A stretch of DNA of 45,335 bases from JBAYSY01 sp041675885 (GTDB taxonomy: Bacteria > Pseudomonadota > Alphaproteobacteria > Rhodobacterales > Rhodobacteraceae): NCBI GenBank assembly GCA_041675885.1, contig JBAYSY010000024.1, forward strand, positions 1 through 45,335, in the 5' to 3' direction. Position 1 is the stretch's first letter, and each line of letters starts with the position of its first letter. Under the pieces are notes generated by a model. That model was not told the origin of the DNA and did not search any database. It worked only from the letters and a program-made list of their open reading frames with translations. A program made the position numbers and the translations under genes. This document shows positions 18,048 through 26,513 of the stretch, piece by piece.

Positions 18048-19670
18048 TCAGCCCCGCAGATATCCGATCAGCATCCGGGTCGAGCCGTCGCGGCCCTCCG
18101 GTTCCGGCGCGTCGGGGCCAAGCAGCGGCACCAGCGTCTCGGCCAGTTCCTTGCCCAGTTCCACCCCCCACTGGTCAAAGCTGTTGATGCCGAGGATCGC
18201 GCCCTCGACGAACACCCGGTGTTCGTAAAGCGCGACCAGCATCCCCAGCGTGGCCGGGGTGAGTTGCGGAATTGCGATGGTGACCGAAGGGCGGTTGCCC
18301 GGAAACACCCGGTGACGGGCCTGCCGTTCAAGCTCCGCCCCCTCATGACGCCCGGCAAGCATCGCCCGCGCCGTGTCGAGCGAACGCCCGCGCATCAGCG
18401 CCTCGGACTGGGCGAGGCAGTTCGCGACCAGAAGCCGGTGATGGTGGGCCAGCCCGGGTTCGTGCCCCCGCGCGGCGATCAGGAATTCGCAGGGGATCAC
18501 CCGCGTGCCCTGATGCACAAGCTGCATGAAGGCGTGCTGGCCGTTGGTGCCGGGCTCGCCCCAGACCACCGGGCCGGAATTGCGGGACAGGGGCTTGCCG
18601 TCCATCGCCACGCCCTTGCCGTTACTCTCCATCTCAAGCTGCTGGAGATAGGCGGGAAGGCGGGCAAGGCGCTGGCCGTAGGGCAGCACCGCGCGGGTGG
18701 CATGGCCGCAGACCTGATTGTGCCACAGGCCGGTGAGTGCCAGCAGCACCGGCAGGTTTTCCGCGAAAGGCGCGGTGCGGAAATGCGCGTCCATCGCCGC
18801 GCCGCCCGCGCGGAAGGCGTCGAACCGTTCCGGCCCCACGGCCAGCATCAGCGCCAGCCCCACCGGACCCCAGACCGAATAACGCCCGCCCACATAATCG
18901 CCGAAGCCGAACACCCGCTCGGGCGGGATGCCCCATTCCGCCGCCCGTTCCACCGCCGAGGACACCGCGACCATCTGCGCCGACGGATCGGCCGCCCCCG
19001 CCGCCAGCCAGTCGCGCAGGGTGGCGGCGTTGGTCATGGTTTCCTGCGTGGTGAAGGTCTTGGAGACGATCACCATCAGCGTGGTTGCCGGGTTCAGCCC
19101 GCGCAGCGTGTCGGCGGCATGGGCACCGTCGATGTTCGACAGGAAATGGGTGCGCGGCCCGTCATGATACGGCGCCAGCGCCAGCGTGGCCATGGCCGGG
19201 CCAAGGTCCGAACCGCCGATGCCGATACTCACCACATCGGTGACCGGCCCGCCCGGCGCGCGGAACCTGCCCGCCCGGACCGCTTCGCAGAAACTGCGCA
19301 TCCGGGCGAGGGTGGCCCCGGTCTCCCGCACCCACTCTGCCGGCACTTCAGGCCCCGCCAAGCCGCGCAGCAGCATATGCAGCACGGGGCGGTTTTCGGT
19401 TCTGTTGACCGGCTCGCCCGCGAACATGGCGTCGCGCAGGGGGCCGATCCCGGCGCTTTCCGCCAGCCGGATCAGCAGCGCCAGCGTGGCGGCATCGATG
19501 TTGGTCTTGGAGAAATCCAGCAACAACCGCCCCGATTCACCGCCCACGCAGGGCAGGCTTGCCGAGAACGCCCCGGTCCGGGCCGGATCGTCGAACAGCG
19601 ACAGGATCGGCCGGTCCCTGACCTGTGCATGACGGGCGGCAAGTGCGGCCCAGAGGGTTTCGCTGTCCAT
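18048..19670 (-). CDS. pgi: Glucose-6-phosphate isomerase
   Basis: A 540-residue cytosolic enzyme converting glucose-6-phosphate and fructose-6-phosphate. VVSIGIGGSDLGPAMA is the substrate-phosphate loop, MVIVSKTFTTQETMTNA the SxT loop, and SVWGPVGLALMLAVG plus GINSFDQWGVELGKELA carry the PROSITE signatures and active-site residues. The ATG is six bases beyond pgl. It ends the zwf-pgl-pgi operon, a usual arrangement in alphaproteobacteria using the Entner-Doudoroff pathway. Confidence 0.97.
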   Translation of the reverse strand: MDSETLWAALAARHAQVRDRPILSLFDDPARTGAFSASLPCVGGESGRLLLDFSKTNIDAATLALLIRLAESAGIGPLRDAMFAGEPVNRTENRPVLHMLLRGLAGPEVPAEWVRETGATLARMRSFCEAVRAGRFRAPGGPVTDVVSIGIGGSDLGPAMATLALAPYHDGPRTHFLSNIDGAHAADTLRGLNPATTLMVIVSKTFTTQETMTNAATLRDWLAAGAADPSAQMVAVSSAVERAAEWGIPPERVFGFGDYVGGRYSVWGPVGLALMLAVGPERFDAFRAGGAAMDAHFRTAPFAENLPVLLALTGLWHNQVCGHATRAVLPYGQRLARLPAYLQQLEMESNGKGVAMDGKPLSRNSGPVVWGEPGTNGQHAFMQLVHQGTRVIPCEFLIAARGHEPGLAHHHRLLVANCLAQSEALMRGRSLDTARAMLAGRHEGAELERQARHRVFPGNRPSVTIAIPQLTPATLGMLVALYEHRVFVEGAILGINSFDQWGVELGKELAETLVPLLGPDAPEPEGRDGSTRMLIGYLRG

Positions 19671-19676
19671 TCCCGC

Positions 19677-20348
19677 TTATTCCGCCCAATGCACGGTCGC
19701 GTTGTCGAGCAGGGCGCGCACCGGGGCCTTTTCCGGCGGCAGGGTGGCGGCGCGTTCAAGCGCATCGCGCTTTTCGGGGCCGGTGATGAGGATATGGATA
19801 TGCATCGCCGCCGCCAGCACCCGGGCGCTCAGGGTCAGCCGGGGTTCCGCCACGCCGGGCGCGTGCATCGGCAACACCACGGGCGCGTCGGCGGCAAGGG
19901 CCGCCGCCAGGTTGTCACCCCCCGGAAACAGCGAGGCGACATGCATGTCCCCGCCCATCCCCAAGAGCAGCACCGAGATCGGCAGATGCGGCGCAAGGCT
20001 TTCGGCCAGCCCCGCCACCGCATCCTGCGGCGCATCGGCGGCAAGGGAGAGCGGCACGAACCGCGCCGCCGCCGCCGGGCCGGTCAGCAGTCGGCCACGG
20101 ATCAGCCGGGCGTTCGAACGCGGGTCATCCTCGGGCACCCGGCGTTCATCCCCCGGAAAGACCGCGACATTCGCCCAGTCGAGATCGACGCCCGAAAGCG
20201 TGTCGAACACCGGCCCCGGCGTGGTTCCCCCGGGCACGCAGAGCGAGGCCCGCCCCTCGCGGCGCAGGAAATCGGCCAGTTGCCCGGCGATCCGGTCGGC
20301 CAGCGACAGGAACATCAGTTCCCGGTCGGGATAGTCCTGAAGCTTCAT
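19677..20348 (-). CDS. pgl: 6-phosphogluconolactonase
   Basis: A 223-residue enzyme that hydrolyses 6-phosphogluconolactone from Zwf. VPGGTTPGPVFDTL near residue 38 and VAVFPGDERRVPEDDPRSN are the DevB/Pgl signatures, and LLLGMGGDMHVASLFPG replaces the usual GxGxDGHTASLFPG loop. The substitution M for G/H in that loop is mild. The ATG overlaps the zwf stop by four bases and the next gene pgi follows within six bases. Confidence 0.95.
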   Translation of the reverse strand: MKLQDYPDRELMFLSLADRIAGQLADFLRREGRASLCVPGGTTPGPVFDTLSGVDLDWANVAVFPGDERRVPEDDPRSNARLIRGRLLTGPAAAARFVPLSLAADAPQDAVAGLAESLAPHLPISVLLLGMGGDMHVASLFPGGDNLAAALAADAPVVLPMHAPGVAEPRLTLSARVLAAAMHIHILITGPEKRDALERAATLPPEKAPVRALLDNATVHWAE

Positions 20349-21823
20349 TCGCGTATCTCCCGCCAGCGGCGGCCGTCGCGCTGCATGAGCGCAAGCGCCT
20401 CCTCGGGTCCGCTTGACCCCGCCGCATAGGGCCGGGGGGCCGCATCCCCGGCCCATCCGGCGATCGCCGGGTCGGTCCAGGCCCATGCCGCCTCTACCTC
20501 GTCGCCGCGCATGAACAGGGTCTGGTTGCCGCGGATCACGTCCATGATGAGCCGTTCATAGGCGTCGGGCATGTCGGAGCCGTCCTCGCCCAGCGCCTCG
20601 GCGAAGGACATATCCAGCGGCACCTGCACCAGCCGCATACCGCCGGGGCCGGGTTCCTTGATCATGACCATCAGGTTCATCCCCTCGTTCGGCTGGAGCC
20701 GGATCACCAGCACATTCTCGCGCCAGCCGGGCGCATCGTCAAAGATCGAATGCGGCGGCTCGCGGAAGGTCACGGCGACCTCGGACGCCCGCGCCGCCAG
20801 CCGCTTGCCGGTGCGCAGGTAGAACGGCGTGCCCTTCCAGCGCCAGTTCGAGACATGGACCTTGAGCGCGATGAAGCTTTCCGTGGCACTGTCTAGGTTG
20901 CCCGCATCTTCGCTGTAGCCGGGCAGGCCCGCGCCCGCAAGATACTGGCCCCGCACGATATCCCCCGGCGCGACCGGATCGAGCGCGCGGATCACCTTGA
21001 GCTTCTCGTCGCGCACCGCGTCGGGGTCGAAATGCCAGGGCGGCTCCATGGCGATCAGGCACAGAAGCTGCATCAGGTGGTTCTGCACCATGTCGCGCAT
21101 CGCGCCCGCGGCGTCGTAATAGGCCGCGCGGCCGGCGATGCCCACGGTCTCGGCCACGGTGATCTGCACATGGTCCACATATTGCGCGTTCCACAGGGGT
21201 TCGAACAATATGTTGGCGAAACGCACCGCCATCAGGTTCTGCACCGTCTCCTTTCCCAGATAATGGTCGATGCGATAGATCTGGCTTTCGTCGAAATGCC
21301 GGGCAAGGGTGGCGTTCAGCCTGCGGGCGCTGTCCAGATCGTTGCCGAAGGGCTTTTCCACCACGATCCGGCTGTCGGCATCGGCGATGCCGTGACGCTG
21401 GAGCCGTTCGGCGATGTCGCCGAACAGGCCCGGCGCGACCGAAAAATAGAAGGCCCGGATCCGGCCCCCGGCCATCCTTGCCGCCAGTTCCTCCCAGCCC
21501 GCCTCGCCGCGCGCATCGACCGCCACATAGTCGAGCCGGTCGAGGAAGGCGGTCAGCGCCCCTTCCTCACGCTTGTCGGCGGGGACGAATTCGGCGATTG
21601 CCGCGGCGACGAAGGCACGAAAGCCCGCCACGCCCATGTCCGACCGCGCCGCGCCGATCAGCCGCGATTCGGGCGGCACCTGCCCGGCCCAGAACCGGCG
21701 GTAGAGACCGGGCAGGATCTTGCGCCGCGCCAGATCGCCGGTGGCACCGAACACCACCAGGTCGAACACATCGACCGGGATCACCCGCGAAACCATGGTC
21801 GCCGCCCCTGCTGCCGTCTGCAT
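20345..21823 (-). CDS. zwf: Glucose-6-phosphate 1-dehydrogenase
   Basis: A 492-residue enzyme that oxidises glucose-6-phosphate with NAD(P)+. FGATGDLARRKILPGLYRRF is the nucleotide-binding motif and YRIDHYLGKETVQNLMAVRF holds the catalytic histidine and substrate lysine. I choose the ATG at 21823 because it has GGAGG five bases ahead. A second ATG nine codons in (21796, starting VSRVIPVD) matches some relatives better and is possible. First gene of the zwf-pgl-pgi operon. Confidence 0.96.
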   Translation of the reverse strand: MQTAAGAATMVSRVIPVDVFDLVVFGATGDLARRKILPGLYRRFWAGQVPPESRLIGAARSDMGVAGFRAFVAAAIAEFVPADKREEGALTAFLDRLDYVAVDARGEAGWEELAARMAGGRIRAFYFSVAPGLFGDIAERLQRHGIADADSRIVVEKPFGNDLDSARRLNATLARHFDESQIYRIDHYLGKETVQNLMAVRFANILFEPLWNAQYVDHVQITVAETVGIAGRAAYYDAAGAMRDMVQNHLMQLLCLIAMEPPWHFDPDAVRDEKLKVIRALDPVAPGDIVRGQYLAGAGLPGYSEDAGNLDSATESFIALKVHVSNWRWKGTPFYLRTGKRLAARASEVAVTFREPPHSIFDDAPGWRENVLVIRLQPNEGMNLMVMIKEPGPGGMRLVQVPLDMSFAEALGEDGSDMPDAYERLIMDVIRGNQTLFMRGDEVEAAWAWTDPAIAGWAGDAAPRPYAAGSSGPEEALALMQRDGRRWREIRE

Positions 21824-22269
21824 CCGTGCCTCCTTTGCCGCTGCCCGGTCTAGCATTGCCGGGGTGTGTGGTGTCCATCAAAAAAGCGGGCCGCCCGCAA
21901 GCCGTGCCGGAAGGGTGCCGGATGGAGCATACGGGTTGCGCGGCACAGGGCGGGGGGTGTCCCGGCCCGGGTCCAGCGCCTCACCGCTGCACAACCCCCT
22001 TGTCACCCCCCCGGAAACCCCGCAGGGGTGCGGTGCCCGGACGCACCCGGCATTGACCCGCCGCCGCAACGGGCCTAGCGTGGCGGAATGTTGGCCTTCG
22101 TCCCCAGACGCAGGTTCCGGATCACCGCCGGTTCGCTGCTGACGCGCACTCTGCCCCGGGCAGGGGCGTCTTTGCGCTGAACCTGCGGCCCGGGGCACCT
22201 TCCTTCCAGCGCCACCCCCCTTCCGCCCCGCCCGGCTTCTGCCGGGCTCCGCAATCCAAGGAACCGCCG
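21824..22269. other. Divergent intergenic region, zwf / rnk
   Basis: About 446 bases without a supported gene, between zwf (minus) and the rnk-like gene (plus), so it should hold both promoters. A TTGACC, 17 bases, TAGCGT pair lies at 22053-22081 on the plus strand. A hairpin GCCCGGC-TTCT-GCCGGGC at 22230-22247 sits just before the rnk ribosome site AAGGA. No tRNA was recognised. Confidence 0.45.
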
Positions 22270-22674
22270 ATGACCAGAAAATCCGGCCCGCCGCGAGTGA
22301 CGATAGACCAGACGCAACTCGAACCGCTCGAACGGCTGGCGCAGGGCGCGCTGGGCCGCAACCCCGATCTGGCCGACCGGCTGCTCGACGAACTGTCGCG
22401 GGCGCGTATCCTGCCACCCGGAAAGATGCCCGCCGATGTGATCTGCCTCGGCAACCGCGCCACCTTCCGCGACGAGACCACCGGCAAGGAACAGTCAGTG
22501 GTGCTGGTGCTGCCCGAACAGGCCGATATCGACACCGGCAAGGTGTCGGTGCTGACGCCCATCGGGGTGGCGCTGATCGGGTTGCAGGCGGGGGCGCGGT
22601 TCTCGTGGGAGACCCGCGGCGGTGAAACCCGCGAGTTGACCGTGGTGCGGGTCGAAGCGGTCGAGCCGGACTGA
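22270..22674 (+). CDS. rnk: Rnk-type nucleoside diphosphate kinase regulator (GreA/GreB C-terminal fold)
   Basis: A 134-residue protein with a short N-terminal helical part and a GreA/GreB C-terminal domain. The latter shows in VICLGNRATFRDETTGKEQSV, VLVLPEQADIDTGKVSVLTP and IGVALIGLQAGARFSWE. Rnk binds RNA polymerase beside the secondary channel in E. coli but lacks the long coiled coil of GreA, as here. It stands alone on the plus strand; the nearby zwf gene is divergent. The exact role is not proven; confidence is good for the fold. Confidence 0.85.
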   Translation: MTRKSGPPRVTIDQTQLEPLERLAQGALGRNPDLADRLLDELSRARILPPGKMPADVICLGNRATFRDETTGKEQSVVLVLPEQADIDTGKVSVLTPIGVALIGLQAGARFSWETRGGETRELTVVRVEAVEPD

Positions 22675-22717
22675 CCCCGGCCGCAGGGGGCGCTGACGCT
22701 CCCCCTCCCACACATGC

Positions 22718-22739
22718 AGGGTGCGCTTCGGCGCACCCT
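22718..22739. terminator. UUCG-loop hairpin between rnk and tex
   Basis: AGGGTGCGC-TTCG-GCGCACCCT: nine perfectly paired bases with a stable UUCG tetraloop, lying between the convergent stops of rnk and tex. A second weaker inverted repeat precedes it. A bidirectional terminator is likely. Confidence 0.6.
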
Positions 22740-22758
22740 CCCCGGGATCAGCGCCGTT

Positions 22759-25095
22759 TCAGCGCCGTTTCAGCGCGTCGAGCAGCGCGGCCCCCAGACT
22801 GCCGGTGGAGTCCGCCGGTTGCGCGGGTTTCGCGCCGCCACGCCCCTGCGGCTTGCCTGCGCCGCGCGGGGCGGTCTTGTCCTTGCCCGCCGGGCGTTCC
22901 GCCCCGCCCCCGTCCCGCCCGCCGTCACGGCGCATCGACAGGCCGATACGCTTGCGCGGGGCATCGACCTCGACCACCCGCACCTTCACCACGTCGCCCG
23001 CCTTCACCACCTCATGCGGGTCTTTCACGAAACGGTCGGCCAGCTGGCTGACATGCACCAGCCCGTCCTGATGCACGCCGATATCGACGAAGGCGCCGAA
23101 GGCGGCGACGTTGGTCACCACCCCTTCCAGCAGCATCCCCGGGCGCAGGTCGGCGATGGTCTCCACCCCTTCGGCAAAGCTGGCGGTGCGGAACTCGGGC
23201 CGCGGGTCACGGCCGGGTTTCTCCAGTTCCGACAGGATGTCGCGCACCGTGGGCAGGCCGAAGCGGTCGTCGGTGAACTCGGCCGCATCCAGCCCGCGCA
23301 GCGCGGATGGATCGGCCGCAAGCGCCCGCAGGTCGCGGCCGCAGGCGGCGGTGATGCGGCGGGCGAGGTCGTATGCTTCGGGATGGACGGCCGAGGCGTC
23401 GAGCGGCTCCGACCCGTCGCGGATGCGCAGGAAGCCCGCGCATTGCTCGAACGCCTTGGGGCCGAGGCGGGCGACCTTCAGCAGTTCCCGACGGCTGCGG
23501 AACGCGCCGTTCGCGTCGCGATGGGCGACGATGGCTTCGGCCAGCCCCGGGCCGATCCCGGCGACGCGGGCCAGCAGGGGCGCGGAGGCGGTGTTCACCT
23601 CGACCCCCACGGCGTTCACCGCATCTTCCACCACCCCGTCCAGCGCCCGGCCCAGCCGGTATTCGTTCACGTCATGCTGATACTGGCCGACGCCGATCGA
23701 CTTCGGTTCGATCTTCACCAGTTCCGCCAGCGGATCCTGCAAGCGCCGGGCGATGGAGACCGCGCCGCGCAGGGACACGTCCAGCCCCGGAAACTCCGCC
23801 GCCGCCAGCGCCGAGGCGGAATAGACCGAGGCCCCGGCCTCGGACACCACCACCTTCATCGGCCGCTTGCCGGGCAGCAGCGCCAGCATCTCGGCCACCA
23901 TCCGCTCGGTCTCGCGGCTGGCGGTGCCGTTGCCGATCGCGATCAGCTCGACCCCGTAGCGGCGGATCAGCGCGGCCAGTTCCGCCTGCGCACCGCGCAG
24001 ATCGTTCTTCGGCTGGAACGGATAGACCGTGGCGGTGTCCAGGAGCTTGCCGGTGGCATCGACCACCGCGACCTTGACCCCGGTGCGGATGCCGGGATCG
24101 AGCCCCATGGTCGCCCGCCCGCCCGCGGGGGCGGCCAGCAGCAGATCACGCAGGTTGCGGGCGAAGACGCGGATCGCCTCCTCCTCGGCGCGTTCGCGCA
24201 GTTCCATCAACAGATCGACATTGAGCGACAGCCGCAGCTTGACCCGCCAGGCCCAGCCCGCGACCTCGGCCAGCCACAGGTCGCCCGGTGCGCTGCCCTG
24301 CACCCCGAGCGTGCCCCGCACCATCGCCTCGGCCCGGCCCTGACCGGGGGCGGCGTCGGCATCGACCTCGATATCCATCGACAGGATGCCTTCGTTGCGG
24401 CCACGGAACATGGCCAGCGCCCGGTGACCGGGCAGACCGGCCCAGGGCTCGGCATGGTCGAAATAGTCCGAGAACTTGGCGCCCTCGGCCTCCTTGCCGT
24501 CGATCACCCGTGCGGTGACGCGGGCGTTCCGGCGCAGGTGGTCGCGCAGACGGGCAAGCAGGTCGGCGTTCTCGGCCAGACCTTCGGCCAGAATGTCGCG
24601 CGCGCCGTCCAGCGCGGCCTTCACGTCCGGCACCGCCTCTGTGACGAAACCGGCGGCAAGGTCGGCCGGGGGCGTGGCGCGGTCGGCAAGGATCGCCTCG
24701 GCCAGCGGCGCAAGCCCGTTCTCCCGCGCGATCATCGCCCTGGTACGGCGCTTGGGCTTGTAGGGCAGGTAGATGTCTTCCAGCGCCGATTTGGTCTCGG
24801 CCGTGGCGATGGCGGTTTCCAGATCGGCGGTCAGCTTGCCCTGATCGCGGATCGAACCGAGGATGGTTTCCCGCCGCGCCTCCAGTTCCCGCAGGTAGGA
24901 CAGCCGGTCGGCCAGCATCCGCAACTGGGTGTCGTCCAGCCCGCCGGTGGCCTCCTTGCGGTAGCGCGCGACGAAGGGCACCGTCGCACCCTCATCGAGC
25001 AGCGCGATGGCGGCGGCCGCCTGTTCGGGCCGGGCGGAAATGTCGCGGGCGATCAGCAGGGGGATGCGGCGGGCGGGATCGCTCGGGGCGGGCAT
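22759..25095 (-). CDS. tex: Tex-family S1 RNA-binding transcription accessory protein
   Basis: A 778-residue cytosolic nucleic-acid-binding protein. The N-terminal part shows ATVPFVARYRKEATGGLDDTQLR. Then comes the YqgF-like domain with MGLDPGIRTGVKVAVVD, the HhH region (NTASAPLLARVAGIGPGLAEAIV), and the C-terminal S1 domain (VVTNVAAFGAFVDIGVHQD). The final 45 residues are basic and glycine-rich. Tex is linked to transcription fidelity and RNA handling; its biochemical job is not fully known. The ATG at 25095 matches the family start; a further 19 upstream codons do not. Confidence 0.94.
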   Translation of the reverse strand: MPAPSDPARRIPLLIARDISARPEQAAAAIALLDEGATVPFVARYRKEATGGLDDTQLRMLADRLSYLRELEARRETILGSIRDQGKLTADLETAIATAETKSALEDIYLPYKPKRRTRAMIARENGLAPLAEAILADRATPPADLAAGFVTEAVPDVKAALDGARDILAEGLAENADLLARLRDHLRRNARVTARVIDGKEAEGAKFSDYFDHAEPWAGLPGHRALAMFRGRNEGILSMDIEVDADAAPGQGRAEAMVRGTLGVQGSAPGDLWLAEVAGWAWRVKLRLSLNVDLLMELRERAEEEAIRVFARNLRDLLLAAPAGGRATMGLDPGIRTGVKVAVVDATGKLLDTATVYPFQPKNDLRGAQAELAALIRRYGVELIAIGNGTASRETERMVAEMLALLPGKRPMKVVVSEAGASVYSASALAAAEFPGLDVSLRGAVSIARRLQDPLAELVKIEPKSIGVGQYQHDVNEYRLGRALDGVVEDAVNAVGVEVNTASAPLLARVAGIGPGLAEAIVAHRDANGAFRSRRELLKVARLGPKAFEQCAGFLRIRDGSEPLDASAVHPEAYDLARRITAACGRDLRALAADPSALRGLDAAEFTDDRFGLPTVRDILSELEKPGRDPRPEFRTASFAEGVETIADLRPGMLLEGVVTNVAAFGAFVDIGVHQDGLVHVSQLADRFVKDPHEVVKAGDVVKVRVVEVDAPRKRIGLSMRRDGGRDGGGAERPAGKDKTAPRGAGKPQGRGGAKPAQPADSTGSLGAALLDALKRR

Positions 25096-25165
25096 CGTCG
25101 GGACTCCATCTCGTCGGTCCGGCCCCCCTACAGCATGGCGCGGCGGATGCAAAGCGGGGGCGCCG

Positions 25166-26302
25166 TCAGTCGATCCGCAGCAACAGCCCGGCCATCAGCC
25201 GGGCGCGTTCGGCAAGGCTTGCGACCTCGATATGTTCGTCCAGCGTATGCAGCCCCTTGCCGCGCATGCCGATGGAATCGAGCGTGGGGATGCCCATCGC
25301 GCCGGTGAAATTCCCGTCCGACCCGCCGCCCGCGCTGGATCCCGTCAACTCGAAGCCGATCTCCGCAGCGATCTCCTTTGCCAGACCGTAGAGTTCCATC
25401 GTGCCGGGCTGGTCCGGCTCCCACACCGGGCGGGTGACGCCGCGTTTCACCTCCAGCACCACCTCGCCGCCCACATCCCCCGCAAGCGCCAGCATCGCCT
25501 CGACCCCGCGGTCGAGATCCTGCTGGCGCTTGGCCATGCTCAGCACCTCGGCGGCGCATTCGGAAGCCACGCAGTTCACCCATTGCCCGGCGCGGATCAC
25601 GCCCACGGAAAAGGTGCAGTCGGCGGTGGTCATCGCCTCGATCTCCAGCACCTTGCGGGCCATGGCGGCGATGGCCGGGCGCCCCTCGGACAGCGCCCAT
25701 CCGGCGTGGCTGGGCCGTCCGGTGGTCTTCAGCTCGAACCGCGCGATGGCGTAGCGGCCGATCACCGCACCGCCGTCGGCGCAGGCGGGTTCCGGCACCA
25801 GCACGGCGCGGGACCGCGCCGCCTCGGTCTCGATCAGCCCGCGGGTCGAGGGGGTGCCGACCTCCTCGTCGGGGGTCAGCAGGAAGGTGACCGGCAGCGG
25901 GGTTTCCAGCCCGGCGCGGGCAAGCTGGCGCACCGCTTCCAGCGCGGCGTAGATACCGCCCTTCATATCCATGATGCCGGGGCCGTGGCAGATCCCGCCC
26001 TCGCGCCGGAACGGCAGTTTTTCCAGCGTGCCGACCGGATGCACCGTGTCGAGGTGCCCCGAAACCAGCACCCCGGGCCACCCCGCCTGCGCGTGCGGGA
26101 ACCGGGCCCGGACCGAATCGCCGAAGCCCATCCGGCCGGGGATACGCTCGATCATGGCCCCGGCGGTGGCAAGGTCGTGGGCGGCAAGGTCCATCATCCG
26201 GTTGACCGCCGCAGCGTCATATGTCGGGCTTTCGCATTCGATCCAGGGCCGCAGCCCGTCAAGCATCGCGTCGGAATCGAAGGGCAGGTCGGGCAGGGTC
26301 AT
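25166..26302 (-). CDS. M20 metallopeptidase (glutamate carboxypeptidase-type)
   Basis: A 378-residue zinc amidohydrolase of the M20 family, CPG2/ArgE/DapE-like. SGHLDTVHPVG and GPGIMDMKGG carry the first metal ligands and catalytic aspartate, LLTPDEEVGTPSTR the general base and zinc glutamate, and GGGSDGNFTGAMGIPTLD the C-terminal ligands. It is cytosolic, with no signal peptide. The ATG at 26302 has AGGAGG ahead. It probably cleaves C-terminal glutamate or N-acyl amino acids; the substrate is unproven. It is divergent to mrpA with a 211-base gap. Confidence 0.92.
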   Translation of the reverse strand: MTLPDLPFDSDAMLDGLRPWIECESPTYDAAAVNRMMDLAAHDLATAGAMIERIPGRMGFGDSVRARFPHAQAGWPGVLVSGHLDTVHPVGTLEKLPFRREGGICHGPGIMDMKGGIYAALEAVRQLARAGLETPLPVTFLLTPDEEVGTPSTRGLIETEAARSRAVLVPEPACADGGAVIGRYAIARFELKTTGRPSHAGWALSEGRPAIAAMARKVLEIEAMTTADCTFSVGVIRAGQWVNCVASECAAEVLSMAKRQQDLDRGVEAMLALAGDVGGEVVLEVKRGVTRPVWEPDQPGTMELYGLAKEIAAEIGFELTGSSAGGGSDGNFTGAMGIPTLDSIGMRGKGLHTLDEHIEVASLAERARLMAGLLLRID

Positions 26303-26513
26303 GCGGGCCTCCTGATGGTAGGATCGGGCGCAGCATAGCGGGCGGGGCGGGGCTGCGTCGAGCCGGTCTTCCGGCCCGCCCGGCTGCCCTTTCCGGGCAC
26401 GGACCGGGCACGGGCTGCCCGGAGGATGCGAGCGAAAGCCGCATCTGCGCGGCGGGGATTTCGGTTGCACCCCGTGGGCGGGGCGTTAAAACGAGGCGTA
26501 ACAGGGGGGCAGG

